Shown: piece after piece, positions 7,517 through 15,151 of the stretch
Layout: each line of letters starts with the position of its first letter
How positions within the stretch are numbered: the first letter of the stretch is position 1
Source of the DNA: COMBO-56-21 sp038852315
GTDB lineage: Archaea; Thermoplasmatota; Thermoplasmata; UBA10834
Assembly (NCBI GenBank): GCA_038852315.1
Contig: JAWCKF010000013.1
Coordinates: 1-44,195 of the forward strand
DNA length: 44,195 bases
Direction of reading: 5' to 3'
Made by a program: the position numbers and the translations under genes
Notes under the pieces: generated by a model
Seen by the model: only the letters and a program-made list of their open reading frames with translations
Told to the model about the DNA's origin: nothing
The model's database searches: none

Positions 7517-7521
7517 GGCGG

Positions 7522-8259
7522 ATGATGGGCGAGGGCGATAACACACAGCCGACACCGGAGAAGGCCCCGGAGGCCCCTGCACAGACCCCGCAGGCGGCTG
7601 CTGCACCACCGCCACAGCCAGCTCAGGAGTCCGTGCCTGCACCCTCGCAGCCCGAGGTACAGGCAGCTCCCCCTGAGGAGCCCCGCCCCGTCGTTGGCAA
7701 CGTCCTCCTGTTCGGCAAGTGGGACGTCTCGGGCGTGACTATCAGGGACGTCGGCATGGCGAGGTACATAGACATCACACCAGTCTCGGTGCCACATTCC
7801 GGCGGGAGACACACCAACAAGCCCTTCGCCAAGGCCAAGATGAGCATCGTCGAGCGGCTCATAAACGGCATGATGAGGACGGAGGACTTCACGGGGAAGA
7901 AGCTGAAGGCGTACAAGGCGGTCGAGCGCGCGTTCGCGATCATCGAGCAGAAGACGCAGAAGAACCCGCTCCAGCAGTTCGTGGACGCGCTTCAGAACGT
8001 CGCCCCGAGGGAGGAGGTCACGAGGCTACAGTACGGGGGCATATCCGTGCCGAAGGCGGTCGACGTGGCCCCCGCGAGGAGGGTCGACCTCGCCCTGAGG
8101 TACATCTGCCAGGGGGCGCTCGAATCCTCCCACGGCAGCAAGAAGCCCATCGAGGAGTGCCTCGCAGACGAGATAATCGCCGCGGCCAAGGGCGATGTGA
8201 ACTGTTTCTCAGTCGCCAAGAAAGAGGAGATAGAGAGAGTGGCCTCCTCAGCACGCTGA
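7522..8259 (+). CDS. rpsG: 30S ribosomal protein S7 (uS7) with a low-complexity N-terminal extension
   Basis: This 245-residue protein has a typical S7 core from about residue 58 onward (LLFGKWDVSGVTIRD, MSIVERLINGMMRTEDFTGK, APARRVDLALRYICQGA). The first 55 residues or so are almost entirely Pro, Ala, Gln and Glu (QTPQAAAAPPPQPAQE, APPEEPRP), an extension beyond the usual archaeal S7 of about 190-215 residues. The extension is in frame, and no internal start with a ribosome site was found that would remove it cleanly. Two tandem ATG codons (7522 and 7525) follow GAGGCGG. S7 nucleates assembly of the 30S head. Confidence 0.95.
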   Translation: MMGEGDNTQPTPEKAPEAPAQTPQAAAAPPPQPAQESVPAPSQPEVQAAPPEEPRPVVGNVLLFGKWDVSGVTIRDVGMARYIDITPVSVPHSGGRHTNKPFAKAKMSIVERLINGMMRTEDFTGKKLKAYKAVERAFAIIEQKTQKNPLQQFVDALQNVAPREEVTRLQYGGISVPKAVDVAPARRVDLALRYICQGALESSHGSKKPIEECLADEIIAAAKGDVNCFSVAKKEEIERVASSAR

Positions 8260-8328
8260 TCGGGCTGGAGCCGATCGAGAGCCACTCGAGCACGGAACGA
8301 TGCTGAACGCTCAGTCCATGGTGATGGT

Positions 8329-10527
8329 ATGGGAAGGAAAGAGGACAACATCCGTAGGGCTCAGGCGCTGATGAGGAAGCCGAAGTTCATAAGGAACATC
8401 GGCACGGCGGCGCACATAGACCACGGCAAGACGACCCTATCGGACAACCTGATAGCCGGCGCGGGCATGATGTCAGAGGAGCTGGCCGGCAAGCAGCTCC
8501 TGCTGGATTTCGACGAGCAGGAGCAGGCAAGGGGCATAACGATCAACGCGGCGAGCGCGTCGATGGTGTACAACTTCAAGGGGCAGGAGTACCTCATCAA
8601 CCTCATCGACACCCCAGGCCACGTCGACTTCGGAGGGGACGTCACGAGGGCCATGCGTGCCATCGACGGCGTCATCATACTCTGCTGCGCGGTCGAGGGT
8701 GTGATGCCGCAGACTGAGACGGTCATCAGGCAGGCCATCAAGGAGAAGGTCCGCCCGATACTGTTCGTCAACAAGGTCGACAGGCTGATAAACGAGCTCC
8801 AGGTCACGCCGGAGCAGATGCAGCAGCGCCTGTCGAACATAGTGAACGAGGTAAACGAGAAGATCAGGAAGCTGCTGCCGCCCGAGCTCAGGGACAAGTG
8901 GGCGTTGCGCGTGGAGAGCGGCAACGTCATATTCGGCTCCGCCTTCAACAACTGGGCCATCACCGTGCCCTACATGAGGAAGTCGGGCATCAACTTCAAG
9001 CAGATCTACGAGTACTGCAGGAACCAGGACCAGAAGACGCTCGCGAAGAAGGCGCCTCTGCACGAGGTGCTCCTGGAGATGGTCATCACTCATCTCCCGG
9101 ACCCCCTCGAGGCCCAGAAGCTCAGGATACCCGTCATATGGCACGGCGACCTCGAGTCCGTCCATGGCAAGGCGATGATGAACTGCGACCCCGACGGGCC
9201 CGTCGCCTTCATGGTCACCAAGATCATAGTCGACCCGCACGCGGGCGAGGTCGCCGTAGGGAGGCTCTACAGCGGGAAGATAGTCAAGGGACAGGAGCTC
9301 TGGGTCATCGGCATGCCCAACCCGAACCGGGCGCAGATGGTCGCCCTGACCGTGGGTGCTGACAGGATACCGGTGGACGAGATAGACGCGGGCAACGTCG
9401 TGGCCGTCTCCGGGCTCAAGGACGCGATCGCCGGCTCGACCGTCTCGAGCGATCCGACCATGGTGCCGTTCGAGAAGATCGTCCACTACTCCGACCCCGT
9501 CGTCACCGTCGCGATAGAGGCGAAGCACACGAAGGACTTGCCGAGGCTGATAGACGTCCTCCGCACCATCGCCAAGGCCGACCCGTCAATCCAGGTCGAG
9601 ATAAACCAGGAGACGGGCGAGCATCTGATGTCGGGCATGGGCGAGCTGCACCTGGAGATCACCACGTACAGGATAGTGAACGAGCACAAGGTCGAGATCA
9701 AGACATCGCCTCCGATAGTGGTCTACAGGGAGTGCGTCGCGGGCAGAGGGGGGCCGTTCGAGGGCAAGTCGCCCAACAAGCACAACAGGTTCTACTTCGA
9801 GGTTGAGCCCCTCCAGCCGGCTGTCGTCGAGGCAATCCGCTCGGGGGAGATCGAGACCGAGGGCAGGATAAAGGACGCGAAGGCCCTCGCGAAGAAGCTC
9901 CAGGACCTCGGCATGGACAAGGAGGAGGCCAAGGGCGTGGTGGCCTTCGTTGGGACCAACGTGCTGCTGGACATGACCAAGGGCATACAGTACCTGCACG
10001 AGACCATGGAGCTCATCAAGGAAGCCTTCGAGGAGGCCATGAACCAGGGCCCGCTCGCGAACGAGAAGTGCATGGCGATGAAGGTCATGCTGGTAGACGC
10101 GAAGCTGCACGAGGACAGCATACACAGGGGGCCCGCGCAGGTGATACCCGCGGCCCGCTCCGCCATCTACGGCGCCATGTGCCAGGCGGGACGCGTGCTC
10201 TACGAGCCCATCCAGAAGGTGTTCATCAACGTGCCCGAGGACCAGATGGGGAACGCGATTCGCGAGATCCAGCAGAGGCGCGGCATAATCGAGGACATGC
10301 GGCAGGAGGGCGACATAACGGTGGTCCAGGGCAAGTGCCCCGTGGGCGAGATGTTCGGGTTCGCGGCGTCTATCAGGAGCGCCACGAGCGGGCGAGCGCT
10401 CTGGTCGACCGAGAACGCCGGCTTCGAGCCGATGCCGCGCGAGGTCCAGGAGAAGGTCGTGAGGCAGATCAGGGAGCGAAAGGGGCTGAAGCCGGAGCCG
10501 TACGACGCCGCCTACTACGCCGGCTGA
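8329..10527 (+). CDS. fusA: Translation elongation factor 2 (aEF-2)
   Basis: A 732-residue GTPase that drives translocation on the ribosome. The G1 motif AHIDHGKTT, the G3 motif DTPGH and the G4 motif NKVD are all visible, followed by domains II to V. The diphthamide target is His599 in the HRGPAQVIPA loop of domain IV, as in other archaeal and eukaryotic EF-2. Length is standard and no intein interrupts the gene. The ATG at 8329 is preceded by GGTGATGG, a strong match to the archaeal anti-Shine-Dalgarno. A short inverted repeat overlaps the upstream rpsG stop (GATCGG at 8258 and CCGATC at 8271), which might modulate readthrough. Confidence 0.98.
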   Translation: MGRKEDNIRRAQALMRKPKFIRNIGTAAHIDHGKTTLSDNLIAGAGMMSEELAGKQLLLDFDEQEQARGITINAASASMVYNFKGQEYLINLIDTPGHVDFGGDVTRAMRAIDGVIILCCAVEGVMPQTETVIRQAIKEKVRPILFVNKVDRLINELQVTPEQMQQRLSNIVNEVNEKIRKLLPPELRDKWALRVESGNVIFGSAFNNWAITVPYMRKSGINFKQIYEYCRNQDQKTLAKKAPLHEVLLEMVITHLPDPLEAQKLRIPVIWHGDLESVHGKAMMNCDPDGPVAFMVTKIIVDPHAGEVAVGRLYSGKIVKGQELWVIGMPNPNRAQMVALTVGADRIPVDEIDAGNVVAVSGLKDAIAGSTVSSDPTMVPFEKIVHYSDPVVTVAIEAKHTKDLPRLIDVLRTIAKADPSIQVEINQETGEHLMSGMGELHLEITTYRIVNEHKVEIKTSPPIVVYRECVAGRGGPFEGKSPNKHNRFYFEVEPLQPAVVEAIRSGEIETEGRIKDAKALAKKLQDLGMDKEEAKGVVAFVGTNVLLDMTKGIQYLHETMELIKEAFEEAMNQGPLANEKCMAMKVMLVDAKLHEDSIHRGPAQVIPAARSAIYGAMCQAGRVLYEPIQKVFINVPEDQMGNAIREIQQRRGIIEDMRQEGDITVVQGKCPVGEMFGFAASIRSATSGRALWSTENAGFEPMPREVQEKVVRQIRERKGLKPEPYDAAYYAG

Positions 10528-10562
10528 GCTTCCTGGCCATCCCGTGCGCTGGGGAAAAAGCC

Positions 10563-10569
10563 TAATATA
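10563..10569 (+). promoter_or_regulatory. TATA-like box upstream of tuf
   Basis: TAATATA lies in the 85-bp spacer after fusA. It predicts a start of transcription near 10592 and a leader of about 20 bases containing GGAGTGAG before the tuf ATG, so tuf probably has its own promoter inside the cluster. Confidence 0.45.
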
Positions 10570-10612
10570 CCACTAGCATCATGCTCGAAGAGAAGCCAAC
10601 GGAGTGAGTTCA

Positions 10613-11884
10613 ATGGCAGAAAAACCGCACATGAACCTTGTGTTCATCGGACACGTTGACCACGGGAAGTCGACCACCGTCGGCCGGCTGCTCCTCGACA
10701 CGGGCCACATCGAGGCCCACGTCATCGAGAAGTACCGGAAGGAGGCCGAGCAGAAGGGGAAGGCGACTTTCGAGTTCGCGTGGGTCATGGATGGACTCAA
10801 GGAGGAGAGGGAGAGAGGTCTCACCATCGACGTCGCCCACAAGAGGTTCAACACGCCGAAGTACTACTTCACCATCATAGACGCTCCTGGCCACAGGGAC
10901 TTCGTCAAGAACATGATCACGGGCACGAGCCAGGCAGACGCGGCGGTCATAGTCGTGTCAGCCATCGAGGGCCCCCAGGCCCAGACGAAGGAGCACATAT
11001 TCCTCGCCAGGACGCTGGGCGTGAACCAGATCATCGTCGAGGTCAACAAGATGGATGCTGTGGGCTACCAGCAGTCCAAGTACGAGGAGACGAAGAAGGC
11101 CGTCTCGGAGCTTCTGAAGACCGTGGGCTACAAGCCTGACGAGATACTGTTCGTCCCGGCATCCGGGTACAAGGGCGACAACGTCGCGAAGCCGAGCGAG
11201 AACATGCCCTGGTACAAGGGCCCGACACTGCTGCAGGCCCTCGACAGCCTGAAGGAGCCACCGAAGGCCACGGACAAGCCGCTCAGGCTGCCGGTGCAGG
11301 ACGTCTACACCATCACCGGCGTCGGCACGGTCCCCGTGGGAAGGGTAGAGACCGGCATACTGAAGCCCGACATGAAGGTCATATTCATGCCCGCCAACAA
11401 GGTCGGCGAGGTGAAGTCCATCGAGATGCACCACGAGGCGCTGCCGCAGGCGGTGCCGGGGGACAACGTCGGGTTCAACGTGAGGGGCATCGCCAAGACC
11501 GACATCAAGAGGGGAGACGTCGCGGGCCCCGTCGACAACCCGCCGACGGTCGCGAAGAGCTTCACGGCGCAGATCATGGTGCTGAACCACCCGAGCGTCA
11601 TCACGGTCGGCTACACGCCCGTGTTCCACTGCCACACGGCCCAGGTCGCGTGCACGTTCAGCGAGCTGCAGAAGAAGCTCGACCCGCGCACGGGCGCGGT
11701 GAAGGAGGAGAACCCGCAGTTCCTGAAGACCGGTGACGCGGCGATCGTGAAGATAACGCCGACGAAGCCGCTGGTCATCGAGAGGGCCAAGGACTTCCCG
11801 CAGCTGGGCAGGTTCGCGGTCAGGGACATGGGCCAGACGGTCGCGGCCGGGATGGTCATAGAGGTCGAGAAGAAGGAGATGTAG
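10613..11884 (+). CDS. tuf: Translation elongation factor 1-alpha (EF-Tu homologue)
   Basis: A 423-residue GTPase that delivers aminoacyl-tRNA to the ribosome. The G1 motif GHVDHGKST, the effector segment ERGLTIDVAHKRF, the G3 motif DAPGHRDF and the G4 motif VNKMD are all present, followed by two beta-barrel domains (VQDVYTITGVGTVPVGRVE). ATG 10613 is chosen over GTG 10604 because GGAGTGAG ends a few bases before it and the family begins MAEKPHMNL. It lies between fusA and rpsJ in the conserved order. Confidence 0.98.
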   Translation: MAEKPHMNLVFIGHVDHGKSTTVGRLLLDTGHIEAHVIEKYRKEAEQKGKATFEFAWVMDGLKEERERGLTIDVAHKRFNTPKYYFTIIDAPGHRDFVKNMITGTSQADAAVIVVSAIEGPQAQTKEHIFLARTLGVNQIIVEVNKMDAVGYQQSKYEETKKAVSELLKTVGYKPDEILFVPASGYKGDNVAKPSENMPWYKGPTLLQALDSLKEPPKATDKPLRLPVQDVYTITGVGTVPVGRVETGILKPDMKVIFMPANKVGEVKSIEMHHEALPQAVPGDNVGFNVRGIAKTDIKRGDVAGPVDNPPTVAKSFTAQIMVLNHPSVITVGYTPVFHCHTAQVACTFSELQKKLDPRTGAVKEENPQFLKTGDAAIVKITPTKPLVIERAKDFPQLGRFAVRDMGQTVAAGMVIEVEKKEM

Positions 11885-11935
11885 AAACCCCTTCCCCTTG
11901 TTCTTCTCATGTGTTTGTGTGACGGTGTGTGAAAG

Positions 11936-12247
11936 ATGGTTCAGAGGGCCAGGATATCGCTGAGCGGGACGGACCCCGTCAAGGTCGACAACGTCTGCAA
12001 GCAGATCAAGACCATCAGCGAGAGGACTGGCGTGGCCATGGCCGGCCCGATACCGCTTCCGACCAAGAGGCTGATCGTGCCCTGCAGGAAGGGGCCCGAC
12101 GGGGGCGGCTCCAGCACCATCGACAGGTGGGAGATGCGAGTTCACAAGAGGCTCATAGACCTCGACGCGGACGAGCGCGCGCTCCGGCAGCTCATGCGCA
12201 TCCAGGTGCCCGACGGAGTGAACATCGAGATCGTGCTCAGGTCGTGA
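11936..12247 (+). CDS. rpsJ: 30S ribosomal protein S10 (uS10)
   Basis: A 103-residue protein with the S10 fold. It begins with VQRARISLSGTDPVKVD, has the conserved PIPLPTKRLIVPCRKGP loop, and WEMRVHKRLIDLDADERALR, and ends with VNIEIVLRS. It binds the 30S head and completes the rpsL-rpsG-fusA-tuf-rpsJ cluster. The 50-bp spacer after tuf is pyrimidine-rich at its start (CCCCTTCCCCTTGTTCTTCT) and could hold a partial terminator for tuf, but this is not certain. Confidence 0.97.
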   Translation: MVQRARISLSGTDPVKVDNVCKQIKTISERTGVAMAGPIPLPTKRLIVPCRKGPDGGGSSTIDRWEMRVHKRLIDLDADERALRQLMRIQVPDGVNIEIVLRS

Positions 12248-12284
12248 GCGCTGGTTATCTCTGAGTTCGTTTCTGTTCGCAATC

Positions 12285-12344
12285 GTAATCTGGCTTCGGC
12301 GTCTTTGAATCAAAAATGTAATCTGCTTTGGCATCGCCGAAGCC
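12285..12344 (+). repeat. Imperfect direct repeat with embedded inverted repeat between rpsJ and metY
   Basis: Two related units begin with GTAATCTG: GTAATCTGGCTTCGGCGTC at 12285-12303 and GTAATCTGCTTTGGCATC at 12318-12335, differing by one base of length and two transitions. In addition GGCTTCGGCG (12292-12301) is the exact reverse complement of CGCCGAAGCC (12335-12344), so RNA from this stretch could form a 10-bp stem with a 33-base loop. It could serve as the 3' end structure of the rpsJ transcript, a regulator site or an RNA element; the sequence alone does not decide. Confidence 0.55.
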
Positions 12345-12388
12345 ACTGTTCTCGGGAGGCAGATATGCTCTCCCGTTGCGGCGTGAGA

Positions 12389-12398
12389 GTTAAGTATT
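12389..12398 (+). promoter_or_regulatory. Weak TATA-like box for metY
   Basis: GTTAAGTATT is centred about 26 bp before 12420. This would place the metY start of transcription inside the inverted repeat at 12402-12424 and leave an 18-base leader with a strong ribosome site. Confidence 0.35.
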
Positions 12399-12401
12399 GC
12401 G

Positions 12402-12424
12402 ATGTCTTAACGCCGTTAAGACAT
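12402..12424. promoter_or_regulatory. Perfect inverted repeat, putative operator of metY-metX
   Basis: Arms ATGTCTTAAC (12402-12411) and GTTAAGACAT (12415-12424) are exact reverse complements separated by GCC. The site ends three bases before the GGAGGT ribosome site of metY and overlaps the predicted start of transcription. A further GTTAAG half-like element lies at 12389-12394. The position suggests a dimeric repressor controlling methionine synthesis; the regulator is not identified in this window. Confidence 0.6.
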
Positions 12425-12437
12425 AGGAGGTAATACC

Positions 12438-13736
12438 GTGCGGAGGCAGGCGAAGTCGTTGGGTTTCGAGACCCTCGCGCTGCACGCCGGGCAGTCGCCC
12501 GACCCGGTGACGAATGCGAGGGCAGTGCCGATATACCAGACCACGTCGTACGTTTTCAACGACGCTGAGCACGCGGCGAACCTGTTCGCGCTCAGAGAAT
12601 CTGGGAACATCTACACCAGGATGATGAACCCGACCACGGATGTCTTCGAGAAGCGGATCGCGGCCCTCGAAGGCGGCACCGGTGCCCTTGCTGTCGCCTC
12701 AGGCCAGGCAGCGATCACCCTCGCACTCCTGAACCTGGTCCACCCGGGAGAGGAGGTCGTGTCGTCATACAGCCTCTACGGGGGCACGTACAACCTCTTC
12801 ACGGCCACCTTCCCCAAGATGGGGATAAGGGTCAGGTACGTGGATTCGGTCGACCCTGCGAACTTCCAGAAGGCGATAACGGACAGGACGCGGGCACTGT
12901 ATGCTGAGACCGTCGGCAACCCGCGCCTCGATACCCTCGACATAGCAGCCGTCGCTGAGATCGCCCACGCGCACGGCATCCCGCTCGTGTTGGACAACAC
13001 ACTTCCGACGCCGTATCTCGTCAGACCCATCGACCATGGCGCCGACATCGTGGTCCATTCGGCCACCAAGTTCATAGGCGGCCACGGGACGAGCATAGGT
13101 GGGGTGATCGTCGATTCTGGGAAGTTCAGGTGGGATTCCGAGAAGTTCCCTGACCTCGTCGAGCCGGACCCCTCGTATCACGGCATAGTCTATACGGAAG
13201 CTTTCGGCAAGCTCGCATACATCGTAAAGGCCCGGGTGCAACTGCTCCGTGACCTCGGGCCGGCTCTGAGCCCGTTCAACTCGTTCCTTTTCCTACAGGG
13301 ACTGGAGACCCTGCCGGTAAGGATGGAGAGGCATAGCAGGAACGCGCAGGTGGTGGCCGAGTTCCTCCAGTCTCACGAGGCGGTGGAGTGGGTGAACTAT
13401 CCTGGCCTCAGCTGCCATCCGCAGCACGAGATTGCCAAGAAGTACCACCACCGCGGCCTCTATGGTGCGATAATCGGTTTCGGGATACGTGGCGGGAAGG
13501 AGGCGGGCCGCAGATTCATCGAGAGCCTGGAGCTGCTGTCCCACCTCGCGAACGTCGGGGATGCAAAATCCCTCGCGATACATCCAGCCACCACGACCCA
13601 CTCCCAGCTCTCGCCAGAGGAGCAGAAGGCGACGGGCGTGACTGATGACTTCGTGAGGCTGTCGATAGGTCTGGAGTCAGTTGACGACATCATCGGGGAC
13701 GTCGACCAGGCGCTCGACAGGGCAACGAAGAGGTGA
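12438..13736 (+). CDS. metY: O-acetylhomoserine sulfhydrylase (MetY-type, PLP-dependent)
   Basis: This 432-residue enzyme of the Cys/Met metabolism PLP family makes homocysteine from O-acetylhomoserine and sulfide. Visible features are FETLALHAGQSPDP at the N-terminus, YTRMMNPTTDVFEKRIAALE, the SGQAAITLALL segment, the cofactor-binding DNTLPTPYLVRPIDHGAD and the PLP lysine in HSATKFIGGHGTSIGG (Lys211). The C-terminal NVGDAKSLAIHPATTTHSQL is typical. Its length of about 430 and the GHGTS context favour MetY over cystathionine synthases. GTG 12438 follows GGAGGT at five bases. It is directly upstream of metX, which supplies its substrate, and downstream of a probable operator. Confidence 0.95.
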   Translation: MRRQAKSLGFETLALHAGQSPDPVTNARAVPIYQTTSYVFNDAEHAANLFALRESGNIYTRMMNPTTDVFEKRIAALEGGTGALAVASGQAAITLALLNLVHPGEEVVSSYSLYGGTYNLFTATFPKMGIRVRYVDSVDPANFQKAITDRTRALYAETVGNPRLDTLDIAAVAEIAHAHGIPLVLDNTLPTPYLVRPIDHGADIVVHSATKFIGGHGTSIGGVIVDSGKFRWDSEKFPDLVEPDPSYHGIVYTEAFGKLAYIVKARVQLLRDLGPALSPFNSFLFLQGLETLPVRMERHSRNAQVVAEFLQSHEAVEWVNYPGLSCHPQHEIAKKYHHRGLYGAIIGFGIRGGKEAGRRFIESLELLSHLANVGDAKSLAIHPATTTHSQLSPEEQKATGVTDDFVRLSIGLESVDDIIGDVDQALDRATKR

Positions 13737-13776
13737 TCGGGCTATCGCGTGATGTGCTTTCCCGAGGTGGTCTCCC

Positions 13777-14955
13777 GTGAGGGAATCCTCTGTCGGCATC
13801 GTGAGGCCGAAGCAGTTCACGTTCGCGCATCCTCCGGACTCGCTCAAGCTCGAATTGGGCGGGAGGCTCGGCCCCATCACCCTGACCTATGAGACATACG
13901 GAAGGCTCAACGAAGACAAGTCGAACGCGATACTCGTCTTCCACGCGCTGTCAGGTGACGCGCACGCCGCAGGGTTCCACACCAGGAGCGATCAGAGGCC
14001 TGGCTGGTGGGACTCGATGATAGGTCCGGGGAAGGCTTTCGATACGACGCGGTACTTCATCGTGTGTGCGAACACGATAGGAGGTTGCAGAGGTTCGACA
14101 GGCCCGAGTTCTATCAACCCTGAGACGGGCAAACCGTACGGGACCGATTTTCCCCTGATAACCATAGGAGACATGGTGAGGGCGCAGGCCGCACTCCTCG
14201 ACTATCTGGGCATAGGGCAGCTGCTGGCCGTGGCCGGCGGCTCCATGGGCGGCTTCGAGGCCCTGCAGTTCGCCGTGACCTTCTCAGACAGGTGCCGGCT
14301 GGTGCTCGCCATTGCCACCGCCGGCCGTCAGTCCGCCCAGAACATCGCGTTCAACGAGATCGGGAGGAGAGCCATAATCGCCGATCCCAGGTGGAACAAC
14401 GGTTCCTACTACGGACGCGAACAGCCAGTAGACGGCCTTGCGATAGCCAGGATGGTTGGCCACGTGACTTACCTGAGCGATGAGACGCTCAGGCAGAGGT
14501 TCGGCAGGAAAGCAAGAAACGGCACTTGTCCGAACGGAGTCCGCTGCTTCAGCGAACCACACTTCGAGGTCGAGAGCTACCTGAGGTACAAGGGCGATTC
14601 GTTCACGAAGCGGTTCGACGCCAACTCTTACCTGTACATCACGAGGGCTATCGATCTGTTCGACCTGGCTCCCGGATGCGACTCACTTGAGCCAGCCTTC
14701 AGAGGCTGCAGATCGAGATTCCTGGTGCTCTCCTTCTCGAGCGATTGGCTCTATCCTCCGAAACAGTCGGAGGAGCTCGTCCGAGCGATACGCGCGAACG
14801 GCCTTTCAGCAAAGCACCAAGTCATCGAGTCGAGCTACGGCCACGACGCCTTCCTGCTAGAGGCCGAGAAGATGGAAGAGATTGTCTCCAGGTTTCTGCT
14901 GATAGAAGGCAAGATGAGGTGCTACGATTTGGACCACACCTACCCTCTGTCATGA
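13777..14955 (+). CDS. metX: Homoserine O-acetyltransferase (MetX)
   Basis: A 392-residue alpha/beta-hydrolase-fold enzyme that acylates homoserine, usually with acetyl-CoA. The catalytic triad can be placed as Ser156 in GGSMGGFEAL, Asp323 in SDWLYPP and His356 in YGHDAF. The LTYETYGRLN start, the NTIGGCRGSTGPSSINPETG stretch and FEVESYLRYKGDSFTKRFDA are family hallmarks. GTG 13777 is preceded by GAGGTGG at six bases. The gene lies 40 bp after metY on the same strand and forms a two-gene direct-sulfhydrylation pathway to homocysteine. Succinyl rather than acetyl specificity cannot be excluded from sequence. Confidence 0.95.
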   Translation: MRESSVGIVRPKQFTFAHPPDSLKLELGGRLGPITLTYETYGRLNEDKSNAILVFHALSGDAHAAGFHTRSDQRPGWWDSMIGPGKAFDTTRYFIVCANTIGGCRGSTGPSSINPETGKPYGTDFPLITIGDMVRAQAALLDYLGIGQLLAVAGGSMGGFEALQFAVTFSDRCRLVLAIATAGRQSAQNIAFNEIGRRAIIADPRWNNGSYYGREQPVDGLAIARMVGHVTYLSDETLRQRFGRKARNGTCPNGVRCFSEPHFEVESYLRYKGDSFTKRFDANSYLYITRAIDLFDLAPGCDSLEPAFRGCRSRFLVLSFSSDWLYPPKQSEELVRAIRANGLSAKHQVIESSYGHDAFLLEAEKMEEIVSRFLLIEGKMRCYDLDHTYPLS

Positions 14956-14984
14956 GCCAGCCTCCCTGCCCGCACCTGGAAAGC

Positions 14985-14991
14985 TTTTTAA
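14985..14991 (+). promoter_or_regulatory. TATA-like box for tRNA-Ala
   Basis: TTTTTAA lies about 40 bp before the mature 5' end of tRNA-Ala and would start transcription near 15014. Confidence 0.45.
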
Positions 14992-15028
14992 CAGCCGCGT
15001 CCAATCAGCCACATCTCCAGGGTTGCGT

Positions 15029-15100
15029 GGGCCGATAGATCAGCGGAAGATCGTCTGCTTTGCAAGCAGAAGGTCAGGGGTTCAAATCCCCTTCGGTCCA
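15029..15100 (+). tRNA. tRNA-Ala (anticodon TGC)
   Basis: A full cloverleaf can be folded. The acceptor GGGCCGA (15029-15035) pairs with TCGGTCC (15093-15099), including the G3-U70 wobble pair that is the identity element for AlaRS, with discriminator A at 15100. The D stem is GATC/GATC. The anticodon stem TCTGC/GCAGA encloses TTTGCAA with anticodon TGC at 15061-15063. The T arm is AGGGG-TTCAAAT-CCCCT. No intron and no encoded CCA. An alaS gene is also in this window (38055-40748). Confidence 0.96.
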
Positions 15101-15151
15101 TCTAAACGCCTAGAACAGGCACAGTATGCGAATCCTCTTTCGAATCTTGAA

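Noticed and set aside
10958..12346. 462-codon open frame opposite tuf and rpsJ
   Set aside because: Antisense shadow of two certain genes with no recognisable domain.
12369..12388. CTCTC...GAGAG inverted repeat upstream of metY
   Set aside because: Only five base pairs with a GC-rich loop; weaker than the symmetric site at 12402 and likely chance.
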